From positions 4,519,501 to 4,583,500 of the forward strand of contig NC_134989.1 of the NCBI RefSeq assembly GCF_050947335.1: a stretch of DNA of 64,000 nt, given 5' to 3'. Shown in pieces: positions 1-12,135 of the stretch (position 1 is the first letter of the stretch; each line of letters starts with the position of its first letter). The translations under genes and the position numbers were made by a program. This DNA comes from Megachile rotundata. Lineage: Eukaryota; Arthropoda; Insecta; Hymenoptera; Megachilidae. Below the pieces are notes generated by a model that saw nothing but the letters and a program-made list of their open reading frames with translations, was not told the origin of the DNA and made no database searches.

Positions 1-435
1 ATATGAATTTTCATAAGAATATGTCTTATATAACCAATTATAAATAACAAACGGTGAAATTTAAAAATGGTACCATGTTAAAGCCTAAAATAGTAATATG
101 GTTAAGTGGTAAGATAGTAAAATAACAAAATGGCAAAATCGCAAAATAGCAAAAAAACAAATTAGCACAATAGCAAATTAGCAAAACAGCAAAATAACGA
201 ATTAAGAAAATAATGAAATAATAAAATAATAAAATATTAAAATGAAGCAATATGAAAATATAAAAATGGTAAAATGTTAAAAAGAATAAGATAATAAAGC
301 AGTGGAACAGTAAATCACAAAGATAATAAAAATGGTGAAATGGTAGAGACAGTAAAACTCACAATAATAAAATAGGAAAATAATAAAGTCGTAAACCAAC
401 TGAGCAGAAAATTAGCAAACTAACAAGATAGCCGA
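1..435. repeat. A-rich degenerate octamer array
   Basis: Repeated words such as AAAATAGC, AAAATGGC and AAAATAAT at roughly 8-bp spacing, decaying towards 435. It is open at the window edge. The frame on the reverse strand here only reflects the repeat. Confidence 0.75.
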
Positions 436-1794
436 ATTTTACGTCCCAAAATATAGTCCACCCAGTTAGATATCGTTCAGGTCAGAACTCCTAACAACAA
501 AGTAATACTACTATCAACTACTTTCCAATAAGACTCCTAAAATCCATAGGCACTAAAATTCGTGAAATCTCACGGTCGATAAATTCGAACTCAATCTAAA
601 TTCGATCACCATCAAAAACTCGAAGTTTCAACCATCGGCAAATCTTATGTTCGCGAAACCGGTTTATCCATTGATTCGGCGATTGCTCAATTTATCAGAA
701 AGTACGTAGTAAGAACAAGTTTAGCAAGTTTCACGATGTCTGTCGGTGTATTCGAGCATTAAACATCGAAACAGAAGCGAGCCGGGTCTATTTTAAATTC
801 CTGGCGGAAGCCCCGATTATTACGGCGACTAGAAGCTGCCCCATGGAGTCCATTCACTTCCGTCGTCGTCGTTGCAGCGGCAGTCGAGTCAGGAATCCCA
901 CGGCGTGTGCCATTTTGTTAGAAAAGCCGTATCAATCCGTTTGTACACATACACAACGGACGAAACGAGTTCACCCACGACCAAGTCCACCCCCTTGTAC
1001 AAGCTCTAGCAACCCCGACGGTGCAACGGTTCCAAACGAAACTTTCGCAGCTGGCAGCAAGCCACCATCACGGTGGACAGAATTCGAATGTGTTTACAGT
1101 TATGTTTACGCTCGCAATCGTTTTTGAACAATCCTATCCGCCACCGTTTTGTCCGCCTTTCTGCTCCCTGTTTTCCTCGCTGCCATCTTTCTACGTTATT
1201 TTCGGAGTTCCTGCGTCGTTTTTACTTCGAAAAGTAGATAAAACCGGAATTGAATGAAATTACGATTCAATTATAATTCTAGTGTAATTTATGATACGTG
1301 TTTTATTAGATTGGTGTACAAGAGATGGATGATTTCGAAATACAAGTTTGACACAATTTCATGACATAAGGAACTTGAGATGTATGTATGCAATAATACA
1401 TTTATTTTAATTGTATATATAATTGGTTAGTTGTCAGGAGATTATCATATCAATTATGATATGCATATTAATATTAGTAGAAGGTTTGTATCGTCATCTG
1501 TAAATGATTTAAAAGTGACGGAAAACTTAAAAACATGCTTTAAATACTCTAAACGTATGAAAATAGAACGTCTAACTTACGAAGTAATTGTATTCAATTA
1601 CATTGTTAATCATAATTGAGACAATACACGATATACTATGTTTTATAACAAACAATATGTATAGTAAGATAATGAATTTATAAAATTGTACAACGATAAA
1701 ATAGTGAAATAATGAATTAATACTGTGGTAAAATTGCAAAATTGTAAAAAAAGTAGGATAGTAAAACAGTAGTGTAATAAAATAGTAAAATATT
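436..1794. other. no gene seen; balanced-composition island about 640-1250
   Basis: Unique-looking DNA. The 640-1250 part is richer in G+C and holds overlapping short frames (94 and 78 codons) with no domain, no convincing splice context and no coding-like conservation that can be judged by eye. 1250-1790 is AT-rich. Confidence 0.4.
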
Positions 1795-2225
1795 ATCATA
1801 AAATATTAAAATATTGAAATATTAAAATATTAAAATATGAAAATATTAAAATATTAAAATATTAAAATACTAAAATATTAAAATATTAAAATATTAAAAT
1901 ATTAAAATATTAAAATATTAAAATATTAAAATATTAAAATATAAAAATATTAAAATATTAAAATACTAAAATACTAAAATACTATAATGCTAAAATACTA
2001 AAATACTGAAATACTGAAATACTGAAACACTGAAATACTGAAATACTGAAATATTGAAATACTGAAATACTGAAACACTGAAATACTGAAATACTGAAAT
2101 ACTGAAATATTGAAATACTGAAATACTGAAATACTGAAATACTGAAATACTAAAACACTGAAGTACTAAAACTCTGAAATACTAAAACACTGAAATACTA
2201 AAATACTAAAATAGTAAAGTCACTA
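1795..2225. repeat. 8-bp tandem array: AAATATTA block followed by AAATACTG block
   Basis: A nearly perfect run of the octamer AAAATATT (about 1795-1975) passes through AAATACTA into a block of AAATACTG (about 2000-2160), and then back to AAATACTA. The unit length stays 8 bp while the word changes, a gradient expected from slippage of successive variant units. Confidence 0.9.
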
Positions 2226-4663
2226 AAATGGTAAGAATAATACCTCTAAATTAAAAATGTAAAGAATATTTTTGATAATTGTAATAACAGTTAAATGTGA
2301 AGTTCAATTATTCTTGCTAAAATGTCAAAATCGTATTGTACATTTTTTTAAGCACAATTCGTCGAAAAATTGATACAGCTTGCCGTTTTTTCGGTCGCCC
2401 ATACGAATTATTTTTCTTGTTTTCAGTGTTTCAATAGAACGAAATTTTACGAAACCATTCAAATAAAATTTTATAGACGACGTCACGAGTTGAACTGCGA
2501 TTATTGTTCAATGAAGCGAATGAAGTGGGTTTTGCAGCAGTCGTTAAATAATTCCATTAGATTGTCGGTCAGAAGAATTTAATTTGAAGTTTCATTCGAT
2601 GAAGGATTTCGTTCTGTTTAACTAAAGCGAGAACGGAATTTTTTCTCCGTTTACCTTCCATACTTATATTCTCCACTTTATATATTTATTTTTGTTTCAT
2701 TCTTGTATCGTGTTCCATTTATTCATACCATTAAAGCTACTAAAATTATTGGTCTTGCAGATAAATTTATAATAATTTTATTTAATACATTTTTATTATT
2801 TGCTTATGTTAGGTTGGTACTTTAAATTACGGTATTAATAATAATTTTATTTGAAAATCACCCGAATATTTCTGCAAAGAAAACTCTGTTGCTGGACATA
2901 ACCAAAATTTTACTATTAATTTGAATAATGCTTGGATTAACTGAAATATGTTGCTTCTTAAATTTTAATAAATAGTTCCGCAAAAGTGAAATGTTGAATT
3001 CAGGAGTTTAGTTACCAATCTGAAATTAAAATTAGTAAATACAAAACTTTATTTGAATTATCGTCATATTTCTATTTAATTTTTTAAACTGAATTTAACT
3101 TAATCTTTGTAAACAAAGTAAGTCTAAATTATTAATTTAAAATTAAATTATAGTGATAAAATTATGAACGATGGCATTAATTTTTGCAAATAATAATATT
3201 TGAAAAATAAATAAGTTAGAGGATGTGTTGCTAATTTTATTATAAAATTAACGAAGAAGATTGTTAAAAATAGCCTATACGTAGCATTATACTTAACGAT
3301 AGAGAATAAATGATTAACACAAGTGACCATAATTTGTCTCCATGGTGAAATATCATTTATCACGACAAGCGCAGTTACTAATTTCAAAACGATAATGTAT
3401 TTTACGATCTGCAGTTCGTAATTGGAGCATATATGATGGTCTCACTGGGTCGTTTAACGTCGAGGAACGTAAAACGATGTGGAGAGGACGAGAAAATGTA
3501 TTTTCATGCCCATTTAGTGTGATGTATAGTGAACGACCATTTTTCGATCTGAAAAGAATGATTCTGTCGTAGACGAAGTTATTCAGATTTGTGCTTTTGA
3601 TTTGATTGCAAAATTTTTTGCATATTTCACCATTTTTTCTGCCTTTTCTTCTTTACGTTCGCGTGAATAGGTTTTTATCAATCATAGTTTCACATATAAC
3701 ATGTATATGACAAATAGTTTCATGTTGCAAAATGAAATTCAATTTTGCCTTCATTCAGGAAAATAAATTAAATATTTGCGAACGGTTGAAGATAAATAAT
3801 AGTTTCATACTATAGAAATTCGACAAAGTTTGCCAACATTTTAAAAATTTTAAAAATAGAGTAAATATGATCAATGACTATAAACTACTTATAATTAAAG
3901 TTAAAAAGCTGGATGAAATGAAGTTGTCAAAAAGGTATATATTTTCCATTTGAAATATTTATTAAACAATACAATAATATTCACGACTCTTGTTCTTCGA
4001 GCTTCATAAGCAGGAAAGCTGTAATCGATCGGAGAGTTATCGTGCTTCTTCATTGAAGAAGAGAAAGAGTTTCATTGGATCTTTCTAATCCACATAAGCC
4101 ATCGTTCAAAGAGATCTCAAGCTTCAGTTCACATTTAAATCTTGCTCCAACGTAAGCTCAAATTGATGTGACCGAAGAAATTGAAACTCGAATGGAAATG
4201 AAATTTCATTTGCGTGAAAGTAAGCTCCTACTTTGTGCTATAAAATTGTAGTCATATAATGCGTCAAATAATTCATTCAATTTGTATTTATAATCTACAA
4301 AGGTTAAATAAAATCACATAATTTTATAAAAAATATGTTGATTTGATTATGTAACAGATTTGGTAAGGTGATAAACCATTCAAAATAATGTACTTGCAAC
4401 GTTCTTAAGAAGATTCGTAAACTTTTTAATTTCTAGATAAGTATAATTATTAGATCTTAAATTTGGTGATTTTCAAGTATCTGAATTTACAAATCGCCAA
4501 ATTTATAAATTTATAAACTTAAAAGTTTACATATTTTCATATTTCAAAATTTGTTAATTTAGAAAGAACCAAATTCCCAAATTTGAAGGTTTGAAAGTTT
4601 GAATACTTCGAAACTTCTAAATTTACAAATCGTCAAATTTCGAATTTTCAAGATTTTAAAGTA
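2226..4663. other. AT-rich DNA, no gene seen
   Basis: No domain-bearing frame and no RNA gene recognised. Towards 4440-4660 the sequence becomes a weak AAATTTNN-type degenerate array, into which the first mariner copy is inserted. Confidence 0.4.
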
Positions 4664-4665
4664 TA

Positions 4666-5562
4666 CGAAGTATGACCCAAAAGAAACGAGACTAGTCCAA
4701 TAAATTATTGTACCTTCAGAATCAGTTCTCCGTGACATTATCAATTTGAAAGTAGTCCTCTTCAGCATTCACACACTTCTACATTCGGCGCTGCCATTGC
4801 TGGTAACAATTCTGGAACGAGGTTTTTGGAAATCCCTTCGGGAAATTCTCTGTTTCTGCCTGAACCTCTTCAACTAAGGTGAAATGGATTCCCTTTAAGC
4901 AAAATTTAACTTTAGGAAATAAAAAAAGTCGCATGGAGCCAAATCAGGTGAATAAGGAGGATGCCCTATCATAGTAATATTTTTGCTGGTCAGAAACTGC
5001 TTGACAGACAGTGTCATGTGAGTGAGTGCGTTGTCCTGGTGCAACAGCCGTCCATCGCTCCACAACTGTGACCTTTCTTTTCCTAATTTTTTTACGAAGT
5101 CTTTTTAGTACTTCAATGTAATAGTGTTGGTTAACAGTCTAACCACTGGGAAACCACTCAATCATTACAATTCCATTAATGTCGAATTTTGATTTTGACA
5201 TGCGTGCTTTTTTGGGTTTTGGGGATCCTGGAGACTTCCACTGCATCGCCTGGCGCTTACTTTCTGGGTCATAAGTAAAAATCCATGTCTCATCACATGT
5301 TACAACAGATTTCAACAAGTTTTACAAGAAACTTGATGTTTATTCGCTGTTCGGGTTTTACATTAGACATTTTTTCGGCAGAATACAGTTGCACGTGTTC
5401 ACTAAATAACGCAATACTTCCAAATGGTATGACCGATTCAATCGAAATTGGCAACATGGATAGAGGAGGTATGTGGGATGATGCCACAAAAACAATTGCT
5501 ACCAATTCCATTGGTTTTTTCAAGCTACACACCTAGTCTCGTTTCTTTTGGGTTACACCTCG
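4666..5562 (-). mobile_element. mariner-family element, internally deleted, copy 1 (897 bp)
   Basis: Bounded by TA on each side (4664-4665 and 5563-5564), the target duplication of mariner/Tc1 elements. Terminal inverted repeats are about 28 bp. The left end reads CGAAGTATGACCCAAAAG and the right end read backwards starts CGAGGTGTAACCCAAAAG; both continue AAACGAGACTAG. The transposase reads leftward. A full mariner is about 1.3 kb, and this copy lacks about 0.4 kb of the N-terminal half. It sits in a weak AAATTT-type array. It closely resembles the copy at 63029-63914, including the deletion junction. Confidence 0.93.
4722..5370 (-). pseudogene. mariner transposase remnant, copy 1
   Basis: Starts with ATG at 5370 (MSNVKPEQRINIKFLVKL) and then jumps directly to the catalytic-domain block LLKSVVTCDETWIFTYDP, out of frame. 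This means the helix-turn-helix and linker regions are deleted. After the junction come the first catalytic Asp (CDETW, normally GDETW), a premature TAG in GGTTAGACTG, a one-base frameshift in the KIRK stretch, the second Asp (HQDNALTH), and YSPDLAPCDFFLF with the third Asp. The fragment ends IDNVTEN and stop at 4722. The spacing of the last two catalytic residues is that of DD34D mariners. It cannot encode a working enzyme. Confidence 0.9.
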
Positions 5563-5564
5563 TA

Positions 5565-7699
5565 TATCAGAAAAGATTTAAAAAAAGACCATCACAAAAG
5601 ATTTTTGTGGCGTTTAAATTTATAGATCTTTAAATTAAAAAATTTGAAAATTTGTATAAGTAATATAAGTCTAACTAAATCATCCAAAATTATATTCCAG
5701 CTCACAAAATATGTCTTTTATTAAATATTCGCATTTATATAAAAATAATTTTTATTATTGCTTTTTGTTGTTAACACATAGTTTCTGGATCAGAAGACTT
5801 GATATTGACAAAAATCTCTGTACACCGTGAAAACAAAGAGACCAAACGTCAGCGACGAATTGTGTCAATCAATTCATTCGACAATTGCTCGGCAAAGCAA
5901 GTGGTATTGTAACTCGTGTTGTATTATTAATAAGTGGAATGTCGAATCCCGTTGTGCAAACTGTAGGAAAGTTTCGAAACGCTTGGTAATTGCAGCTCGG
6001 CGTGCACGGCACTTCGTTCGAGCAAACGCATTCTACAACTTTGTCAGGAGCCTCGCAACGTTAATAGAATTTCGCGTGATTCCACCGAACATTGCTCTCC
6101 GCGGATCTATATTTCCAGAAACGTGCGCTCAAATTCAACGATTTTCCTCTGTTACCACTGTGTTTGCAAACACCATAAATTTTGAGGTCAAAAGTTTTGA
6201 TTATTTTGTGAGAAGGACAAATATCTTCCGTTTACCTTTGATTCGTGTCAATTTTTACCAATGATTAATAACAGCTTTTGTACAATCTATGAAGCCATAG
6301 ATATTATAAATTCAATTATATGTAGTAAAAATATTGCATTATAATTTCCAACTTTTTCAGTTAAACGTTTCTGTAAAAATATAATTAAGGGTTTTAAAAA
6401 GTACTTTGAAATTTCAAGCGTTTTCTTAATCTCAACGATGTAATTTTGACGTCTACAATATTTTATGGGCGATGTGTAGTAACTCTCAGATTGAAAGTAA
6501 AATACAACGATAAATATATAAGAAATGAAACACAAAGTAATTCATAGAATTGTTCTTCATTTTGACAAAAATTAACATACATTTTAACGAAATCTTAATA
6601 ATTTGTATAATTTAAAATAAGGAATCTAAGATGCGTCATTTTGACGCGTTCCGTAAGCCTAATATTAAAAACAAAGTAACATATAATACGCATAATAAAT
6701 AACGGGTTATAATAATTTATAAAAAAAATCCTTAGAGTATATGAGTAACAATTATACCGAATAGGGGAGAAAATATTAACCTAACCGCGAAATCACCTTT
6801 GAACAAGAATGGCTATCAGAGTACGCCATTGCAGGTACCCGATGAAAAAGCCTGGCGATACAAGCGTTTACGAAATTTCTAAGGGGTCACACTTTTTCCA
6901 CGGTTGAAGTCGAGCTTTTCTGCCCGAGCAGGGATTAAAGCTTCGTAAATATAACCGGCACGGTGAAAAAGAGGCTGGCAAAGAAACGTTGCGGTCGAGA
7001 GAAGAAGAAGAAGAAGAAAAAGAAAAGAACGAGAAGGCAGTAGGTGGAGAACGGTGGGGTCAAGATGGCGGAGGACAACGAGGATAGATAAAGAGAGTAA
7101 TTTTCGTGGGTACACAAGCCGTAATTATTAATGTCACGGATGAGACTACGTCGCGGAGGCTTTGCCAGCTTCTGCATCTTGGGTTACAAGACAACAGGCT
7201 TTTCCACGTAAGACGTACGGTTATGGCGGACCATTTTTCATTTCTCGCTGCCGTAACAATCTCGTCTCACCGTGACACGGAACCCGGGAAAGAAGAGAAA
7301 ATGGTTGAACCGTCGCCCGACTCGTTTCCAGTCTCTCCGCGACACGAAGATGTATTTATTCGTCGGTCTTTGAACAGCGGGACTCTTGAAACGCCACGAT
7401 CAACTTCCTTTGAAGCGGAGAAATTGCAGCAGTTAGTTCGTTTAAGCGGTTTACTCCGCGAGCTTGCGGGGGAAAAATTAATTTCATAGCAAATGTGGAA
7501 GATAAATTCGTTTAGAAACTTTTTTTCACCTCGATGTGATTAACTAGAAATTATATTTGAACGTTCTCGGAACTATTATTATGATCCGTTGATTCATTTG
7601 ACATAACTTTTCATACAGTGCATACTTACTGTATCTAATAGTTGCAAAAACATAGAGATATATTCAGTTATTCGAAAATTTCAAGTCACACGATTCTAG
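5565..7699. other. no gene established; islands about 5830-6250 and 6880-7490
   Basis: AT-rich DNA with two balanced-composition islands. The first contains a 145-codon open frame (5827-6264) without any ATG, carrying a cysteine pattern like a RanBP2 zinc finger. The second has a purine-rich GAA run near 7000-7030 and a 127-codon frame (7106-7489) that opens on GTG. Neither has a clear homologue. Confidence 0.4.
5827..6264 (+). other. open frame with RanBP2-like Cys pattern, doubtful coding
   Basis: 145 codons open but no ATG; the first codon is GTG. Codons 26-46 read WYCNSCCIINKWNVESRCANC, split here as WYCNSCCIIN and KWNVESRCANC, which resembles the RanBP2 zinc-finger pattern W-x-C-x2-C-x3-N-x6-C-x2-C but with seven residues instead of six after the Asn. 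No other domain is visible. It could be an internal exon or a chance frame in a balanced-composition island; chance is more likely. Confidence 0.15.
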
Positions 7700-8240
7700 G
7701 GATTACATAGTTCAGAAGTAAGGATATTTGGATTTATAACAATTCGGATGTAGCTCGAGGGATGTTGGTCTAGAAATATTTGATTATAGGAATATTGGGA
7801 CATTGTAATCTACTGATATTGATATCTAGGAACATTGGGATCCAGTGATATCAGAACCTAGAGATATCGGGACCTAGGGATATCGGGATCTAGGGATGTC
7901 GGGATCTAGGAATATCGGGATCGAGGGATTTCGGAGTCTAGGAATTTCGGGATCTAAGGATTTCGGGGTTTAGGGATTTCGGGGTCTAGGGATATCGGGA
8001 TTTAGGGATACTGGAGCCTAGAGATGTGGAAAATCTAGTGATATTGAAATTTAGGAATAGTACACTGAAGAGATATTGGAATCTGGGAATATTGAAAAAA
8101 GGTGTATTTGACGTGGAGGTGTTCAGATCTAGACATATTAGTATATAGGAATACTGTCCCCAGGAATATAACGATCTATCACTAATAGTATCTAGGAATA
8201 TCAGAAACCAGGGATGTTTGATAGTAATACCCAAGTATTT
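7700..8240. repeat. 16-bp degenerate array (GATATCGGGATCTAGG type)
   Basis: Best preserved at about 7855-8010, where units like ATATCGGGATCTAGGG and ATTTCGGGGTCTAGGG follow each other at 15-16 bp. It decays on both sides. Many units carry the ATATC/GATATC or TCTAG palindromic words. Confidence 0.85.
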
Positions 8241-11200
8241 CAGTATTTCAGTATTTCTGTATGATTAGTAATACCCAACTGTAGGGGTATATTAATAAAA
8301 GAATGTAAAAATGTAAGTATGTATATTGAGACCCAGCAATATTCTCCGATATAGTCGTGTGTATTATTTGTAATAAAAGAACATGAAAGTATAGATCACA
8401 AATATTTGTTTCACAAATTTCAATGTAAATTAATATTCTGTCCATGCTGGTGGTTTTTAAGAATTCCCTAGTAACCTCGAAGTTACAAGTTTCCGATGCA
8501 ATTCAACCGAATTATTAATATATTCATTAACATCTATCATAGTCCCAGCACCTTTTGCCTTTACTTAATTAAACGTCAAGTTTTTGTAATTAAGGGTAAC
8601 GTTCTTGACTCTGGAGAAGCTGAAAAGTTAACGGCCTTGGTTTTCAGTCTTATACGTTCGAATTTTAAACGATGCTAATTTCTAAAGAGTGACTGTCACC
8701 GGTAACGTTCGGTAATTAAGAGAGACGTTCTTCTGCATTCATCCTGTAATTTACAAACATACCGTGGCAAAATATTTCTCGTTCTTCTAGTGTTTAATAC
8801 GGAATTGCAATCAGCCCGGGAATTGCAGTAAACTCATTTGCCTGCGAGATCCTTGGAGCATAATATAAATAATTAAATCGGAACAAAACAGTGGAACGGC
8901 AAAAATTCTTAATTAACTGAAACGTAAACGCTCTGCATATTTAAACGTAAAATAAAAGATTTATTGTAATTAACAGATTGACCAAAATTACCTTTCACAG
9001 GAAATCTTTTCGGTATCGATCGATATTATTTTCAATATTCTTATGTACGTTGTGTTCCAAATCTATTAGCAAACTTTATAACTAGTTATGTATTAAATAC
9101 TTCATATACAATTACCTACAATTTAAAATAATTGGCTACTAGTTAAAAAAATCTGTGTTAGATTATCAGTTGAAAACACTTTCATTTATTAATACATATA
9201 TTATAAATACTATAATGAAAATTTAAACAGGTCCAGTTTAAAAATTCTTAAAGACGAGGAAGATAAATAAACAAACGATAAATCATAAAGTACCAATTAA
9301 TTCTTTATCTTGATAAGTCAAATAGATTTCAAAAAAGCCACTTTGGTATTTGAGATAAAAGGCTTGTGAAGTGATCATTGTGATCAGGTTTAGCGTTAAA
9401 AGTGTAACCATATCACATACCTTCACACGTAAGGTCATAGTACCATCGGTAGATGTCGACTATAATTTACAAACGGAATCGATAACGCAATTCTAGGGGA
9501 ATGAAAAGGAAATCTGGTAATAAAATGCGATAGGAAGGTATAGTCATAAAACGTGCGTGATAGAACGCACTTAGGAATCAATTAAAAATCGAGCATCGAC
9601 CGATAGGCGGCATTTAATGAAGCGTGGACATTGAGGTGGGTGGACGATAACGGGCGATTGGCTGTCCGTCGAATTAGTCGATACGGATGATTACTCCTGA
9701 ATGAGGCTACGTCGATGACTGGGCTAATTAGGCGGCTCATCTCTTCGACGTGGCGTTACACGAGCTGCACCGGCTGCTGCCACATCATTGAACAGACATT
9801 ATTCCGCTGACTGTGACCATACATAAATGTAAATGACGGCACATTGACCAATATCGCTCAAACCAAGGATCAATGATTCCCAAATGTTTTAATCCTTTGT
9901 AGTCGAAAACCGAGGTAACCATTGCATGAATATTCTGACTACAAGACTTCGTTGTTTGTTGAAATAATAGGATTTTGTTTAATACGATTACGTTAATATC
10001 ATTGTCATTGTTATTATTATTTATAGTGGTCAATTAGTTCATACGTTGCGTAAATTTACCAATTACTGATATTTTCAATGATCTGAGTTTTTGATAGGAA
10101 CTTATGGTCAATAGTCCTTGATTATTAATTCGTTTAATTCCTATAATATCGAATCACGTCGCACACTGCAGTTCGAATGTGACAAACTATCACATTCAGT
10201 ATAATAGACTTGTACTTTCATTGCAATTGAATTTTGGGTACGATTTTAATTGTTACCTGTACAATCGAAGATTGCTAAATGCAAAATGTGTTCAATATTT
10301 TAAGCTTCTTTATTTGTCTTATCATTGTAGAATTAATTAGTTACGTTTGGATGACACAACTGCCCTGTAGGTTAGACGGTTAAGCTAGGTTACATAAAAA
10401 TTTACAGATATTTCAGAAAAACGTCAACTTTGTATATTCTCTTTATATTCGTGTCAATGAAGCATCATAAACAAAATTATGTTACTTTCAATTGATTAAT
10501 TTTACATTTCTAAAATTCGTTTATAAAGATTAGAAAGTGAAATGCTACGAAATGCTATGAAAGTGATGTTTAGAAATAAGAATTGAAAGTTCGAAAATCT
10601 GGGTAATTTGTTAGAGTCTAAAATAAGTAATAAGTAAATAGTAACAGTGAATACTGTCATAAAAGCTTTGACACTTAATAACTATGAAACTATATATTTT
10701 ATCAATTAATATAACATAATAAGAACTTTGAGTACATATGTTATAACTCGCACACAGTGACGCGTTCGCATACTACGGAAGGCACATCACGATAGAGAGA
10801 AAAAGTGTGACAATATATCTTCTACAGTACTGCCAACTGACATGGCCTGAACAACTCTTCAATTTTTAAATTTCCCATTTCAAAGTGTACCAGACTTTCT
10901 ACGTACGTTTTACGTTCTTCATACTACGTGAAGAGAATCACTTCACAGATCACCTCTAGTCTCTATCTAACGAGTCTCCCAAGCAATATTGAAACAATAT
11001 TACAGTACTACGAAATAGTGTTATAACAGTATTATAAAATATGCAAGGACGACTGGGGCTCACACAGAAGCATGTTTCAATTTTTCAAAACGACTACTTT
11101 TCGACTTCTCTTCATCACCCGGGTCAAATATAAAAGTCGTAACCTGTCTCTCCATATTTTTCCGACTTTTTTATGGGAAACGAATTTTCACTTTTTGCGA

Positions 11201-11518
11201 AAACCTCATCGAAACATTGTCGTACGATGCCAGAGTCAGAATTCCGTGACGAACCAAATTCCATATGGTGTGATCCTAATCGCAACACATTAAATATTCG
11301 TATTTGAGTTGTGTTTATAATAGGTCAGTCTACAGTTACCGTCACATCGACCGTAAATCCTATGGTTAGGAAGTGTCTACGCCATGCCATTAACTGGCGC
11401 TAGTAACTTTGCCAACAAGTAGCCGAATTTTTGTATTCATTGATGTGCCTGTACCAGGTCTATCCGTTGGAAAAAAAAGACCAGAAAGAAATTAAATCAT
11501 TCTCACTATCTCCAAATA
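8241..11518. other. no gene seen; island about 9440-9790
   Basis: AT-rich with one balanced-composition island (about 9440-9790), which has several TAATTA/AATTAGG-type words of the kind bound by homeodomains. This is suggestive only. No frame with a domain was found. Confidence 0.35.
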
Positions 11519-12135
11519 CCTAGATTCCCAAATTCGTGAATCCCGAAATTCCTACATCCCCAAATTCCTACGTTCCTAAATTTGTACGTGTCCAAATCCT
11601 TACATTCCCAAATTCCTACGTCTCCAAATCCCCACATTTCCAGATCCCCATATCCACAAATCTTCAAGTCCCTAAATCGCTACATTCCCCAATTTCTAGA
11701 TTCCCAAATCGCTATATTCCCAAATCCCTACATCCCCAAATCTCTATACTCTTAAATTCTTGCGTCCCCAAATTTCAATATCCCTAAATCAAAAAATTCC
11801 CAAATTTCAAGGTTCCCAAACCTCTACATCCCCAAATCCCTACATCCCCAAATCCTTACATCCCCAAATCCCTACATCCCCAAATCCTTACATCCCCCAA
11901 ATCCCTGTACTCTCAAATTCTTGTGTCCCCAAATTACGAAATTCCCAAATTTCAAAGTTCCAAATCTTCACATCGCAAAATTCCAACAACCCCAAATCCC
12001 AACATTCCCTAATTCGTCAAATCTCTAGACCGCCGAATCAGTGAATTGCCAAATTCCTAAATCCTCAAATCTCTAAACCACCAAATCGCTGAATTGCCAA
12101 ATTCCTAAATCCCTAAATCTCTATATTTACACAGC
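11519..12135. repeat. 16-bp array (CCCTACATCCCCAAAT)
   Basis: Units of 15-16 bp built as CCCTACATCCCCAAAT, most regular at about 11815-11900, with variants ending AAATTC. The strand is cytosine-rich and guanine-poor. The proline/serine-rich open frames over it only reflect the repeat. Confidence 0.88.

Noticed and set aside
7106..7489. 127-codon open frame with charged C-terminal half
   Set aside because: It starts at GTG, has no domain or splice evidence, and lies in a balanced-composition island where random frames are long.
11536..12044. Pro/Ser/Asn-rich open frames of 83 and 94 codons
   Set aside because: They track the CCCTACATCCCCAAAT repeat unit for unit.
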